DNA from: Bradyrhizobium xenonodulans
GTDB lineage: Bacteria > Pseudomonadota > Alphaproteobacteria > Rhizobiales > Xanthobacteraceae
Length of the DNA: 64,000 bases
Direction: 5' to 3'
NCBI RefSeq assembly: GCF_027594865.1
Contig: NZ_CP089391.1
Coordinates: 7,842,501 to 7,906,500, forward strand
Position 1 is the stretch's first letter. Each line of letters begins with the position of its first letter. The translations under genes and the position numbers were made by a program. Positions 19,201 through 27,504 of this stretch are shown here, in pieces. The notes under the pieces were generated by a model. It was not told where the DNA came from. It saw nothing but the letters and a program-made list of their open reading frames with translations, and ran no database searches.

Positions 19201-20124
19201 ATGGCGCCATCCGAGACCGCGCCGCGCATCCTCTGCATCGGCATTCCCGTGCGCGACCTCACCTTCCGGGTCGAGGCCATGCCCGCGCGCGGCAGCAAAG
19301 CGAACGCCACGCATCTCGCCGAGATCTGCGGCGGCAACGCCCTCAATGCCGCAATTGCGATGGCGCGGCTCGGCGGCCGCGTCTCGTTCGCAGGGCCAAT
19401 GGGCGATACGCGGGAGACATCGAGCGGTTTCATTCTGGAGCGGATGGCCGTCGAGGGCATCGACACCTCGCACATCGTGCACATGCCCGATGTGACCACG
19501 CCCGTCTCTGCGATCATCATCGATGCGACGGGCGAACGGACATTGACCATCTATCGTGATCCTGCGCTGTGGACGGTGAAGCTAGCGGACGCTGATGCGC
19601 TGCTCGCCGATTGCCAGGCCGTCCTCGTCGAGAGCCGCTGCGCATCGTTCTGCGTTGACCTCTGCACCGAAGCACGTCGACGCGGCATTCCCGTCATCGG
19701 CGGCGTCGATCGCGCGATGTCCTTGCAGGACGGCCTGCTCACTGCCGCCTCGCATCTGCTGTTCGCCAGCGAGCAGGTGCAGGAGACGGCCGGCATTGCC
19801 GATGACGGCGAGGCCTTGATGCGCCTCTCGCGGCTGACGCCCGCCTTCCTGGCCGCGACCCGCGGCCCGCGCGGCACGATCTGGCTGAACGAGACGGGCG
19901 GGCTCGAGGAGACGCCGGCCTTCCCGGTCGAGGCCGTGGATACGCTCGGCGCCGGCGACGTCTTCCATGGCGCCTTCACGCTTCGGCTCGTTGAGGGTAG
20001 CGGGATGCGGGAGGCGCTGCGATTCGCCGCGGCTGCCGCAGCGCTGAAATGCACCCGCCATGGAGGCGGCCCGGCCGCACCCCAACGCATTGAAGTTGAA
20101 GAACTTTTACGGAAAGGGCTTTAG
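19201..20124 (+). CDS. PfkB family carbohydrate kinase
   Basis: A ribokinase-like kinase of 307 residues with PfkB signature 1 region (ICGGNALNAAIAMARLGG, 42-59) and signature 2 DTLGAGDVFHGAF (247-259), where D253 is the catalytic base. A sugar-kinase role is likely; the substrate cannot be read from the sequence. Close spacing with nudC suggests one transcript HIT-nudC-pfkB. Confidence 0.92.
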   Translation: MAPSETAPRILCIGIPVRDLTFRVEAMPARGSKANATHLAEICGGNALNAAIAMARLGGRVSFAGPMGDTRETSSGFILERMAVEGIDTSHIVHMPDVTTPVSAIIIDATGERTLTIYRDPALWTVKLADADALLADCQAVLVESRCASFCVDLCTEARRRGIPVIGGVDRAMSLQDGLLTAASHLLFASEQVQETAGIADDGEALMRLSRLTPAFLAATRGPRGTIWLNETGGLEETPAFPVEAVDTLGAGDVFHGAFTLRLVEGSGMREALRFAAAAAALKCTRHGGGPAAPQRIEVEELLRKGL

Positions 20125-20221
20125 AGCCATTCTGCGGGGACGCCAAGATTATGAGCTTGCGATAGAAGATTTTTCTATATATGAGTGAAAGCAGCCATCG
20201 TATTGGAACAAAGTTCTTCAA

Positions 20222-20731
20222 ATGACTGACCTCGCCGTCCAGATCCCCGAGACCAGCCGCCGCCTCGACGCCATCGACCGCAAGATCCTGATGGTGCTCC
20301 AGGAAGATGCCTCCCTGTCCGTCGCCGAAATCGGCGACCGCGTCGGGCTGTCCTCGACCCCCTGCTGGAAGCGCATCCAGCGCCTGGAGGCCGACGGCGT
20401 GATCATCAAGCGCGTGGCCCTGGTCGACCAGAACAAGATCGGGCTCGGTATCTCCGTGTTCGTCTCGGTCGAGAGCGCCGATCATTCGGATGCCTGGCTG
20501 AAAAAATTCGCCGAGGCCGTCAGCGCCATGCCGGAGGTGATGGAGTTTTATCGCATGGCCGGCGACGTCGATTACATGCTGCGCGTCGTGGTCGCGGACA
20601 TGCAGGCCTATGACATCTTCTACAAGAAGCTGATCAGCGCGGTGCCGCTCAAGAACGTCACCTCGCGCTTCGCGATGGAGAAGATCAAGTCGGTGACCAC
20701 GCTGCCGATCCCGGCGGTGGTGGCGGCCTGA
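20222..20731 (+). CDS. Lrp/AsnC family transcriptional regulator
   Basis: The 169-residue protein has an N-terminal winged HTH (about 17-75: LDAIDRKILMVLQEDA, STPCWKRIQRLE) and a RAM/AsnC effector domain (about 85-160). Such regulators usually respond to amino acids. The 97-base gap upstream contains an AT-rich stretch (gaagatttttctatatatgag) that could hold its promoter. No target is evident; the neighbours are not amino-acid genes. Confidence 0.93.
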   Translation: MTDLAVQIPETSRRLDAIDRKILMVLQEDASLSVAEIGDRVGLSSTPCWKRIQRLEADGVIIKRVALVDQNKIGLGISVFVSVESADHSDAWLKKFAEAVSAMPEVMEFYRMAGDVDYMLRVVVADMQAYDIFYKKLISAVPLKNVTSRFAMEKIKSVTTLPIPAVVAA

Positions 20732-20742
20732 CGCCAGAGTCT

Positions 20743-20797
20743 TGGTTGACGCGTTTTCTTCACGCGAACCGGTATCCACCTCGCTCGAAAACGCTCT
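20743..20797. repeat. intergenic repeat, family H, copy H1
   Basis: The sequence ttgacgcgttttcttcacgc-gaaccggtatccacctcgctcgaaaacgctct has inverted ends (gcgttttc / gaaaacgc). A longer relative occurs at 53566-53665. It overlaps the end of the histidine kinase gene region between convergent genes. Confidence 0.75.
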
Positions 20798-22136
20798 AAG
20801 CCGGTTGAAACACCGGCAGCGCGACCTCGACGCGCGTGCCCCCGTTCGGAGCCGCACCAATCTCGATCGTGCCAGCATGGGCCTCGACCAGGCTGCGCAC
20901 CACGGCGAGGCCGAGGCCAGCGCCGCCGGTCGCGCGGTTGCGCGACTTCTCCAGCCGATGGAATGGCTCCAGCACGGTCTGCCGCTGATCGGCAGGAATG
21001 CCCGGCCCCTCATCGTCGACCGAGACCACGATCGCGCCGTCCTTCAGAGCGGCCCGCACATGCGCCGCATGACCATAGGCGAGCGCGTTGTCGACGATAT
21101 TGGCAAAGATCCGCCGCAACGCCAGCCGATCGCCGAGCACGACCGCATTCCGCATGCGCTCGTCCGTGACCAGATCGACCGGTGCGCCCTGAACGCGCCG
21201 GTCGTGCACCTCGGCGGCGATCAGCGCGGCGAGCTCGACCATTTCCTGCGACAGCCCCCCGGCGCCCGCCCGCGTCGACAGCAGCGCGTCGTCGAGAAGC
21301 CGGATCATGTCGTCGATATCCGCAACCGCCCGCCGCCGCTCGGCATCATCCGGTATGTGCTCGACTCTCAGCCGCAACCTCGTCGCGAAGGTCCTGACAT
21401 CGTGGGCGATGCCGCCGACCAGCGTCATGCGTGCGCGCAGCATCTCCGCAAGCCGCCCCTGCAACCGATTGAACGCGGCGATGACGGCCTGGATTTCCGG
21501 CGCGCTGCGCCTTGCATCCGGCAGCGGCGGCGGATCGGCCGACAGGTCGACCGCGGCGGCCAGCCTCGCCAGCGGCCTCGTCTCGCGCTGCATGACGAGC
21601 AACGCGAGCAGCGCCACGATCGATCCCAACAGGCCGGCCCCGAAGCCGACGGGAAGACCGAGCGGGGTGACCGGCAGGCGGGTATAGGCATCGATGATCA
21701 GCATCTCGCCGCCGCGCAGACCGATCCGGAATTCGATCGCATTGGCCATCAGCCGCGCGATCCGCGGAAACGCCCGGCTGATGCGATGATCGGGCGGTGA
21801 CACGATCTCGACCGGGCGCCCCGAAAGACCGGCCGCATAGGTGTCGCGCAATTGCTGCTGCTGTGGCGGCGTCTCGCCGCTGACCGGGGCGCCGGACGGC
21901 ACGATCCGCACATTGAACTGGGGCGAAGACACCGCATCGAGAACGGCCGCTCGCGAATCGATGGCCGTGCGCTCGACCAGGGCCGCGAGCGCATCGAGGC
22001 GCGCCGGCGAAGGACGCGTCAGCTCGTTCTCCTGAACCGTCGTCCGGTAGAAGATCGCCACCACGACGGTGACGATCACGATGAATCCGACCAGTCCGAT
22101 CAGGGCCAGCCGCGCGGCGAGCGTCACCCGCAGCAT
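20796..22136 (-). CDS. two-component sensor histidine kinase
   Basis: A membrane HK of 446 residues: TM1 about 8-30, periplasmic sensor about 32-155, TM2 about 170-192, HAMP-like linker, then DHp with H245 in GIAHDVRTF (the usual proline after T is F), N-box NIVDNALAYG, G1 DDEGPGIP and G2 GGAGLGLAVV. The EnvZ-like architecture fits its OmpR-type partner, whose stop overlaps this start by one base. The signal sensed is unknown. Confidence 0.93.
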   Translation of the reverse strand: MLRVTLAARLALIGLVGFIVIVTVVVAIFYRTTVQENELTRPSPARLDALAALVERTAIDSRAAVLDAVSSPQFNVRIVPSGAPVSGETPPQQQQLRDTYAAGLSGRPVEIVSPPDHRISRAFPRIARLMANAIEFRIGLRGGEMLIIDAYTRLPVTPLGLPVGFGAGLLGSIVALLALLVMQRETRPLARLAAAVDLSADPPPLPDARRSAPEIQAVIAAFNRLQGRLAEMLRARMTLVGGIAHDVRTFATRLRLRVEHIPDDAERRRAVADIDDMIRLLDDALLSTRAGAGGLSQEMVELAALIAAEVHDRRVQGAPVDLVTDERMRNAVVLGDRLALRRIFANIVDNALAYGHAAHVRAALKDGAIVVSVDDEGPGIPADQRQTVLEPFHRLEKSRNRATGGAGLGLAVVRSLVEAHAGTIEIGAAPNGGTRVEVALPVFQPA

Positions 22137-22858
22137 CACGACACCTGCTTGACGGTCGCGGTGAACAGATAGCCGCCGTTGCGCACCGTCGTGATGAGGT
22201 TCGAGCCAGGGCTTGCGCCGTCGAGCTTGCGGCGCAGCCGCGAGATCAGCATGTCCACAGTGCGGTCGAATGGCTCGGCCGAGCGGCCGCGGGTCCAGTC
22301 GAGGATCTGGTCGCGGGTGAGCACGCGGCGCGGCCGCTGCACGAAACAGCCGAGCAGGTCGAACTCCGCGCTGGTCAGCTGCAGCGCCTCGGTCTCGGCG
22401 TCGAGCGTCTCGACGCTCCGCGCGTCGAGATCGACCACGAACCGGTCGAATGCAAAACGGCGAACCATGGGCTTGAGCGACGGTCCGCTGGCACGCCGCA
22501 GGATGGCGCGGACCCGCGCCAGCAACTCGCGCGGTCCGAACGGTTTTGCCAAATAGTCGTCGGCGCCCATCTCGAGGCCGACCACGCGATCGATCTCGTC
22601 GCTCTTGGCGGTGAGCATCAGAATGGGAATCGAATCGTCGGCGCGCAGCCTGCGACAGATCGACAAGCCGTCCTCGCCCGGCAACATCAGGTCGAGGATC
22701 ACGAGATCCGGCCGCACACGCTGAAGCATCGCGTCCATCGCCTTGCCGTCCGCGACGCACGCCACCTCGAACCCCTCCTGCCGCATGAAGTCGGCGACGA
22801 GGCGGCTGATCTCGGGATCGTCCTCCACCATGAGAATCGTGGCCGAATGCGCGCTCAT
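22136..22858 (-). CDS. OmpR-family response regulator
   Basis: A 240-residue regulator: receiver domain 7-120 with phospho-acceptor D56 (ILDLMLPGEDG), acidic pair near 13-14 and K106-equivalent in LAKPFGPREL, then a winged HTH DNA-binding domain (about 145-235). I start at ATG 22858 since upstream in-frame residues are non-family. It is divergent from two small secreted-protein genes, with a direct-repeat box in between. Confidence 0.95.
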   Translation of the reverse strand: MSAHSATILMVEDDPEISRLVADFMRQEGFEVACVADGKAMDAMLQRVRPDLVILDLMLPGEDGLSICRRLRADDSIPILMLTAKSDEIDRVVGLEMGADDYLAKPFGPRELLARVRAILRRASGPSLKPMVRRFAFDRFVVDLDARSVETLDAETEALQLTSAEFDLLGCFVQRPRRVLTRDQILDWTRGRSAEPFDRTVDMLISRLRRKLDGASPGSNLITTVRNGGYLFTATVKQVS

Positions 22859-22907
22859 GGCTGCATTGTGGGCAATGGCACGCGCCACGCAAGGGCGCCG
22901 TCCCCGT

Positions 22908-22925
22908 TGTTACATAGTGTTACAT
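22908..22925. promoter_or_regulatory. direct repeat, candidate response-regulator box
   Basis: TGTTACAT occurs twice with two bases between copies (period 10). Tandem half-sites with 10-11 base period are how OmpR/PhoB-type dimers bind. It lies 50 bases upstream of the response-regulator start and about 115 bases upstream of the divergent small-protein gene. Functional assignment is inference. Confidence 0.55.
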
Positions 22926-23039
22926 GCGTCCGACAAACTCATAACAATCGTTTCCTCCCGGCGATGCAGCGCCGACGCCGCGGCTCCAGTCTCCTCGCAT
23001 GGCTTCCGCTTACGGAAAGCCCTCAAGGAGACGACGACC

Positions 23040-23261
23040 ATGAAGAAACTCTTTCTCTCCACCCTCGTCATCGGCGCGCTCTCGGTTGCCGCAGCAGTGG
23101 ACGCCAATGCCTGGACGCGGTCGGCGACCGCCTCCGGACCGCGCGGCACCTCGAGCGTCACCGCGACGGGCGGCTGCGCCAATGGAAGCTGCTCGCGCAA
23201 CGTCACCCGCACCGGTCCCGCCGGCAACACCTATACCCGCACCGGCACGGTCTCGCGCTGA
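23040..23261 (+). CDS. small secreted hypothetical protein, Gly/Thr/Ser-rich
   Basis: A 73-residue product with a Sec signal peptide (about 1-24, ending DANA) and a mature part of short repeats (SATASGPRGTSS, TRTGPAGNTYTRTG) and two cysteines (GGCANGSC). AAGGAG seven to ten bases before the ATG supports this start. It is the first gene divergent from the two-component system and may be one of its targets. Function unknown. Confidence 0.75.
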   Translation: MKKLFLSTLVIGALSVAAAVDANAWTRSATASGPRGTSSVTATGGCANGSCSRNVTRTGPAGNTYTRTGTVSR

Positions 23262-23332
23262 CGTCACCGCCGTCGCCGCGCCGGCCCCGCGCGGCGACGG
23301 CCAGCTTCGCCAGATCAGAAAGGATGAGCACC

Positions 23333-23656
23333 ATGTCATCGACTTTTCGCCGCCTCCCGCTTCCGCAGACCGCAATCATCGTCGCGCTCGGTCTCGCCGC
23401 CTCGACATCCGCATTCGCCCAGAGCCAGCTGCAAACGCAGATCACGCCGCAAATGCGCAGCGAAGCGAGGGCCGTCATGCAGGCCTGCCGCGCCGATTAT
23501 GACCGCCTGTGCAGTGACGTCACGCCCGGGGGCGGTCGCATCCTCGCCTGCCTGCAAACCCATGCCGGCCAGCTCACCGCATCCTGCGCACAAACGCTGC
23601 CCCGCGCGCAGGCGCTGAGAGACGGCGCCGTCAGCGCCGGCGTCGCGCCGAAATAG
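23333..23656 (+). CDS. secreted cysteine-rich-repeat-like small protein
   Basis: The 107-residue product has a signal peptide (about 1-32, ending SAFA) and a mature part with four cysteines in the pattern C-x6-C, then C-x12-C (QACRADYDRLCSDVTPGGGR, LACLQTHAGQL, SCAQ), like the GLG1-type Cys-rich repeat found in Bradyrhizobium exported proteins. An ATG nine bases upstream (23324) is also in frame, but AGGA at 23321-23324 spaces better to 23333. Its stop is embedded in the ribosome-binding site of the next gene. Confidence 0.75.
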   Translation: MSSTFRRLPLPQTAIIVALGLAASTSAFAQSQLQTQITPQMRSEARAVMQACRADYDRLCSDVTPGGGRILACLQTHAGQLTASCAQTLPRAQALRDGAVSAGVAPK

Positions 23657-23665
23657 GAGGATGCC

Positions 23666-24505
23666 GTGGGCTACGCTTCACTGCTGCTCGACCCGAGCCT
23701 CCGCCGCGTGATCCTCGCAACGGCGATCGGCCTGATGCTGCTCGAATACGGCGTCGGCCGGCTCGCGCATCGCGAGACACATGACTGGCGCGAGAGCGTC
23801 GCGTCATTCGGCGTCGCGTTGGGACAGAACGTGCTGCGCGCGGTCGAGGCCGGAATCCTCTCCGTGCCCTTCGCCTTCCTGTACGAGCACCGCCTGCTCG
23901 ACTTCGCGCAGACCAGCCCGCCCGCGCTCGCGGGATTGTTCATCGGCAGCGAGTTCCTCTACTACTGGCAGCACCGCGCCTCGCATCGCGTTCGCTGGAT
24001 GTGGGCGACGCATGCGGTGCATCACTCGACGACGCGGTTGAATTTGACGGCGGCGATCCGGCTCGGCTGGACCGGCAACATCTCGGGAAATTTCCTGTTC
24101 TTCCTGCCGCTGGCGCTGCTCGGCTTCCATCCCCTCGCGATCGTGGCGATGCTGGGGATCAACCTGTTCTACCAGTTCTTCATCCACAGCGACTTCGCGC
24201 CGAAGCTCGGCGTGCTGGAACTGGTGCTCAACACGCCGAGCCACCATCGCGTGCATCATGCCTGCAATCAGCCGTGCCTCGACAAGAATTACGGCGGCAT
24301 CCTGATCGTGTTCGACCGCCTGTTCGGCACCTTTGCCGAACGTCCCGGAGACCAGCCGCTCCGCTTCGGTCTCATCGGCGGCATCGCGTCCTTCAATCCG
24401 ATCCGGATCGCGCTCGGCGAATGGTTCGCGATGCTGAGCGATGCCCGGAAGGCGCAGGGCGCGGGCGCAAAGCTCCGCGCGCTGTTCGGCCCGCCGGGAG
24501 GCTGA
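23666..24505 (+). CDS. sterol desaturase/fatty acid hydroxylase family protein
   Basis: An integral-membrane di-iron enzyme of 279 residues. The eight-histidine signature is visible in three blocks: HRASH (with YWQ before it), HAVHH, and the later SHHRVHH; four or more transmembrane segments surround them. GTG 23666 is the start because AGGAGG sits five bases upstream. Substrates of bacterial members include hopanoids, carotenoids and lipids; none is indicated here. Probably co-transcribed with the two small secreted proteins. Confidence 0.88.
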   Translation: MGYASLLLDPSLRRVILATAIGLMLLEYGVGRLAHRETHDWRESVASFGVALGQNVLRAVEAGILSVPFAFLYEHRLLDFAQTSPPALAGLFIGSEFLYYWQHRASHRVRWMWATHAVHHSTTRLNLTAAIRLGWTGNISGNFLFFLPLALLGFHPLAIVAMLGINLFYQFFIHSDFAPKLGVLELVLNTPSHHRVHHACNQPCLDKNYGGILIVFDRLFGTFAERPGDQPLRFGLIGGIASFNPIRIALGEWFAMLSDARKAQGAGAKLRALFGPPGG

Positions 24506-24519
24506 GCGCGCCGGAGCGC

Positions 24520-26019
24520 TCAGATCTTCTGGTTGTACTCGCCGACTTCGGGATGCATGCGCAGCACGCTGTTCACCATCTCGAACATGTCGTGCATGCG
24601 CTGCTCGGAGACCGGGCTCTCGACCACGACCACGAGCTCGGGCTTGTTGGAGGAGGCGCGCACCAGGCCCCAGCTGCCGTCCTCGACTGTGACGCGCACG
24701 CCGTTGACGGTGACGAGATCGCGGATCGCTTGTCCCCCGATCTTCGCGCCCTTCGCCTGCAAGCCCTCGAAATGCTTCACCACCTGGTCGATGACGCCGT
24801 ATTTGGTCTCGTCGGCGCAATGCGGTGACATGGTCGGCGACGACCAGGTCTTCGGCAGCGCGTTCTTCAAATCGGCCATCGACTTGCCGGACGCGCGGTC
24901 GAGCATGTCGCAGATTGCGATTGCCGAGACGAGACCGTCGTCATAGCCGCGTCCATACGGCTTGTTGAAGAAGAAATGGCCGGACTTCTCGAAGCCCGCG
25001 AGCGCACCGGTCTCGTTGGTGCGGCGCTTCATGTAGGAATGGCCGGTCTTCCAATAGGCGACCTTGGCGCCCTGCTTCTGCAACACCGGATCGGTGACGA
25101 ACAGGCCGGTCGATTTCACGTCGACGATGAACTGCGCGTCCTTGTGGATCGCCGACATGTCGCGCGCGAGCATCACGCCGACCTTGTCGGCAAAAATCTC
25201 CTCGCCGGTGTTGTCGACGACGCCGCAGCGGTCGCCGTCACCGTCGAAACCGAGGCCGACATCGGCCTTGTGATGCAGCACCGCATCGCGGATCGCGTGC
25301 AGCATCTCCATGTCTTCGGGGTTCGGATTGTATTTCGGGAAGGTGTGGTCGAGCTCGGTGTCGAGCGGGACCACCTCGCAGCCGATCGCCTCCAGCACCT
25401 GCGGCGCGAACGCGCCTGCGGTGCCGTTGCCGCAGGCCGCGACGACCTTGAGCTTGCGTGTCAGCTTCGGACGATTGGTCAGATCGGCGATGTAGCGCGC
25501 CGGATAGTTCTCGTGGAACTGGTAGGAGCCGCCGGCCTTGTTCTTGAAATCGGCGCCCAGCACGATCTCCTTCAGCCGCGTCATCTCGTCGGGACCAAAG
25601 GTCAGCGGACGGTTGGCGCCCATCTTGACGCCGGTCCAGCCATTGTCGTTGTGGGAGGCCGTGACCATGGCGCAGCAGGGCACGTCGAGGTCGAATTGCG
25701 CGAAATAGGCCATCGGCGTCACCGCAAGCCCGATGTCGTGCACCTTGCAGCCCGCCGCCATCAGGCCGGAGATCAGCGCATATTTGATCGAGGCCGAATA
25801 GCCGCGAAAATCATGGCCGGTGACGATCTCCTGCTTGACGCCGAGCTCGGCAATCAGCGCGCCCAGCCCCATGCCGAGCGCCTGGATCCCCATCAGGTTG
25901 ATTTCCTTCTGGAACAGCCACCGCGCGTCGTATTCGCGAAAACCGGTGGGCTTCACCATCGGTTCGGATTCGAAGGCGTAGGTGTTGGGCAGCAAGACGG
26001 GTTTCGGCTTGGGAAACAT
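24520..26019 (-). CDS. phosphomannomutase/phosphoglucomutase
   Basis: An alpha-D-phosphohexomutase (AlgC/ManB type) of 499 residues that interconverts hexose 1- and 6-phosphates for exopolysaccharide and LPS precursors. The phosphoserine loop is VTASHNDNGW with S122; the metal loop is GFDGDGDRCG; the sugar-binding loop contains GxEKSGH as AGFEKSGHFFF. It stands alone, convergent with the desaturase gene; UDP-glucose dehydrogenase, also precursor supply, lies 4 kb away. Confidence 0.93.
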   Translation of the reverse strand: MFPKPKPVLLPNTYAFESEPMVKPTGFREYDARWLFQKEINLMGIQALGMGLGALIAELGVKQEIVTGHDFRGYSASIKYALISGLMAAGCKVHDIGLAVTPMAYFAQFDLDVPCCAMVTASHNDNGWTGVKMGANRPLTFGPDEMTRLKEIVLGADFKNKAGGSYQFHENYPARYIADLTNRPKLTRKLKVVAACGNGTAGAFAPQVLEAIGCEVVPLDTELDHTFPKYNPNPEDMEMLHAIRDAVLHHKADVGLGFDGDGDRCGVVDNTGEEIFADKVGVMLARDMSAIHKDAQFIVDVKSTGLFVTDPVLQKQGAKVAYWKTGHSYMKRRTNETGALAGFEKSGHFFFNKPYGRGYDDGLVSAIAICDMLDRASGKSMADLKNALPKTWSSPTMSPHCADETKYGVIDQVVKHFEGLQAKGAKIGGQAIRDLVTVNGVRVTVEDGSWGLVRASSNKPELVVVVESPVSEQRMHDMFEMVNSVLRMHPEVGEYNQKI

Positions 26020-26175
26020 TGAGACGGTCTCGTGAAAAAGGCGGGAATTGATGCAGGCTTAGCGAATGCCGGGCCGCAGCGGAAGGCGGGAATGGCAGCT
26101 TATGGCTTATAATTGCGGCAGTTTGGTAACGGGAAATGGTGCGCTGGGGGAGACCTGCATGTCTGGCCGGGTCGG

Positions 26176-26517
26176 CTATGAACGTGCCATCTCGTCTTCG
26201 ATGGCCGCCCTAAGAGGTGGCAGTGCCTGTTGAACGGTCTCCCACACAAGACGGGCTGCAACATCCTCATAGTTGTGGCGATAGACATTGCCCGCCGCAG
26301 CCATCTGCCTCCATGCGATGGCTGGGTGCCTCTCCTTCAATTCCTCTGGCAGGCGACGAGACGCTTCCGAAATAATCTCCAGACATCGCGTCACTGCATA
26401 GACCGCGCGCAGGTCCGCCGCGAATCCCTCGCGATCGAGACCTCCGGCGAACTCGGTCGCCAAATCGATGTGATGCAAGATGTCCCGCAAAGTCCCGTCG
26501 ATGCGATCAGAAGGCAT
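26176..26517 (-). CDS. HepT-like HEPN toxin (DUF86)
   Basis: The 113-residue protein matches DUF86/HepT, the RNase toxin of type VII toxin-antitoxin systems, which cleaves tRNA and is silenced by AMPylation from MntA. At the HEPN active-site block it reads G76-N-V-Y-R80-H81-N-Y83, whereas classic HepT has R-N-x4... H-x-Y; the Arg at the first position is replaced by Gly and an Arg adjoins the His. Starts at 26517 or 26526 both overlap the upstream mntA stop. Confidence 0.88.
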   Translation of the reverse strand: MPSDRIDGTLRDILHHIDLATEFAGGLDREGFAADLRAVYAVTRCLEIISEASRRLPEELKERHPAIAWRQMAAAGNVYRHNYEDVAARLVWETVQQALPPLRAAIEDEMARS

Positions 26518-26803
26518 AGACAGCATCAGCCGTCGCGGCGGGAGCGACGTATGATTTCAGACCGTCGCGATTGACGACGTCAACCGGCTCACCAAAAAGA
26601 TTGGAAATGTATTCCTTGAGCTCAACGTAGTCGAAGACCGTGATCCGCGCATCCGGATCGATCTCAACCATGATATCGACGTCGCTGCCGGAGTGATTTT
26701 CGCCCCTCGCCACCGAGCCGAACAATGCGGCATGCAAAACGCCCCGCTCGCGTAGAGCCGGCTCGGACCGTTGCAGGATAGCAATCGCCTCGGGGGTATT
26801 CAT
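26507..26803 (-). CDS. MntA-like minimal nucleotidyltransferase antitoxin
   Basis: A 98-residue nucleotidyltransferase with the polymerase-beta motif GSVARGENHSGSDVDIMV (G29, S30, D41, D43) and a later VDVV block with the third acidic residue. In MNT/HEPN pairs this protein AMPylates and neutralises HepT. It overlaps the hepT start by 11-20 bases and lies upstream, the usual order. The cassette sits between housekeeping genes with no mobility gene beside it. Confidence 0.9.
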   Translation of the reverse strand: MNTPEAIAILQRSEPALRERGVLHAALFGSVARGENHSGSDVDIMVEIDPDARITVFDYVELKEYISNLFGEPVDVVNRDGLKSYVAPAATADAVYAF

Positions 26804-26862
26804 GGGCGGAATATAGCACCCGGCTTGCCCCAATGGGAGGCCCCTCCCACGGCGATCTGAAC

Positions 26863-27375
26863 TTACTGCTCCAGCACCATCTGGCCGTTGGCGTATTCGA
26901 AGCGCTTGAGGCGGGACAGGAAGGACAGGCCGAGCAGGTTCTCCGACAGCGCCTCGTCGGGCAGCACCATGGCATCGACGTCGCGCACGACGAGGCCGCC
27001 GACATCGAGCATGGCGATGCGGGTGCGCGCGGCCTTGATGGTGCCGTTGGCGGTGGAGACGGTGGCGTTGTACTCGCTGCGCGAGGGACGCAGGCCGAAA
27101 CGCGCGGCCGAGGTCTGGTTGAGCGCCACCACGGAGGCGCCGGTGTCGACCATGAAGCCGATGCGCTGGCCGTCGATGCGGCCATCGGCCTGGAAATGGC
27201 CGCGACCATCGCGGGGGATGCTGAGGGTGCGGCCGCCGGCCGGCGCAGTCGCCGCAACCGTGACCGTCGTGCGCGGCACCGAGGTGGCGGACGCAGAGCT
27301 CATCTTGTCCGCCATCTGCGCCATGAAGGTGCCGAGGCCGATCATGATGGCCGCGAGGATCATAATGTTACGCAT
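26863..27375 (-). CDS. TIGR02281-type clan AA aspartic protease (retropepsin-like)
   Basis: The 170-residue protein has an N-terminal hydrophobic anchor (about 3-20) and a single retropepsin-like domain with DTGAS (77-81), a later GGLVVRDVDAMV and LLGLSFLSRL, as in the TIGR02281 family common in Rhizobiales. Retropepsin-like enzymes act as dimers; the target is unknown. ATG 27375 is chosen over the GTG one codon earlier. It is probably anchored in the inner membrane facing the periplasm. Confidence 0.88.
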   Translation of the reverse strand: MRNIMILAAIMIGLGTFMAQMADKMSSASATSVPRTTVTVAATAPAGGRTLSIPRDGRGHFQADGRIDGQRIGFMVDTGASVVALNQTSAARFGLRPSRSEYNATVSTANGTIKAARTRIAMLDVGGLVVRDVDAMVLPDEALSENLLGLSFLSRLKRFEYANGQMVLEQ

Positions 27376-27504
27376 CACACCACTTCCGAGCCGGAAAGCT
27401 CGATTTCATCACGGGCCACGGCCATCCGCGAGCGAGGCCACGGCTGGGGTGGTGCTATTTTGACGAAAAGGATGAGCGGGCGGTTAATGCGCGGTCTTGA
27501 TTCC

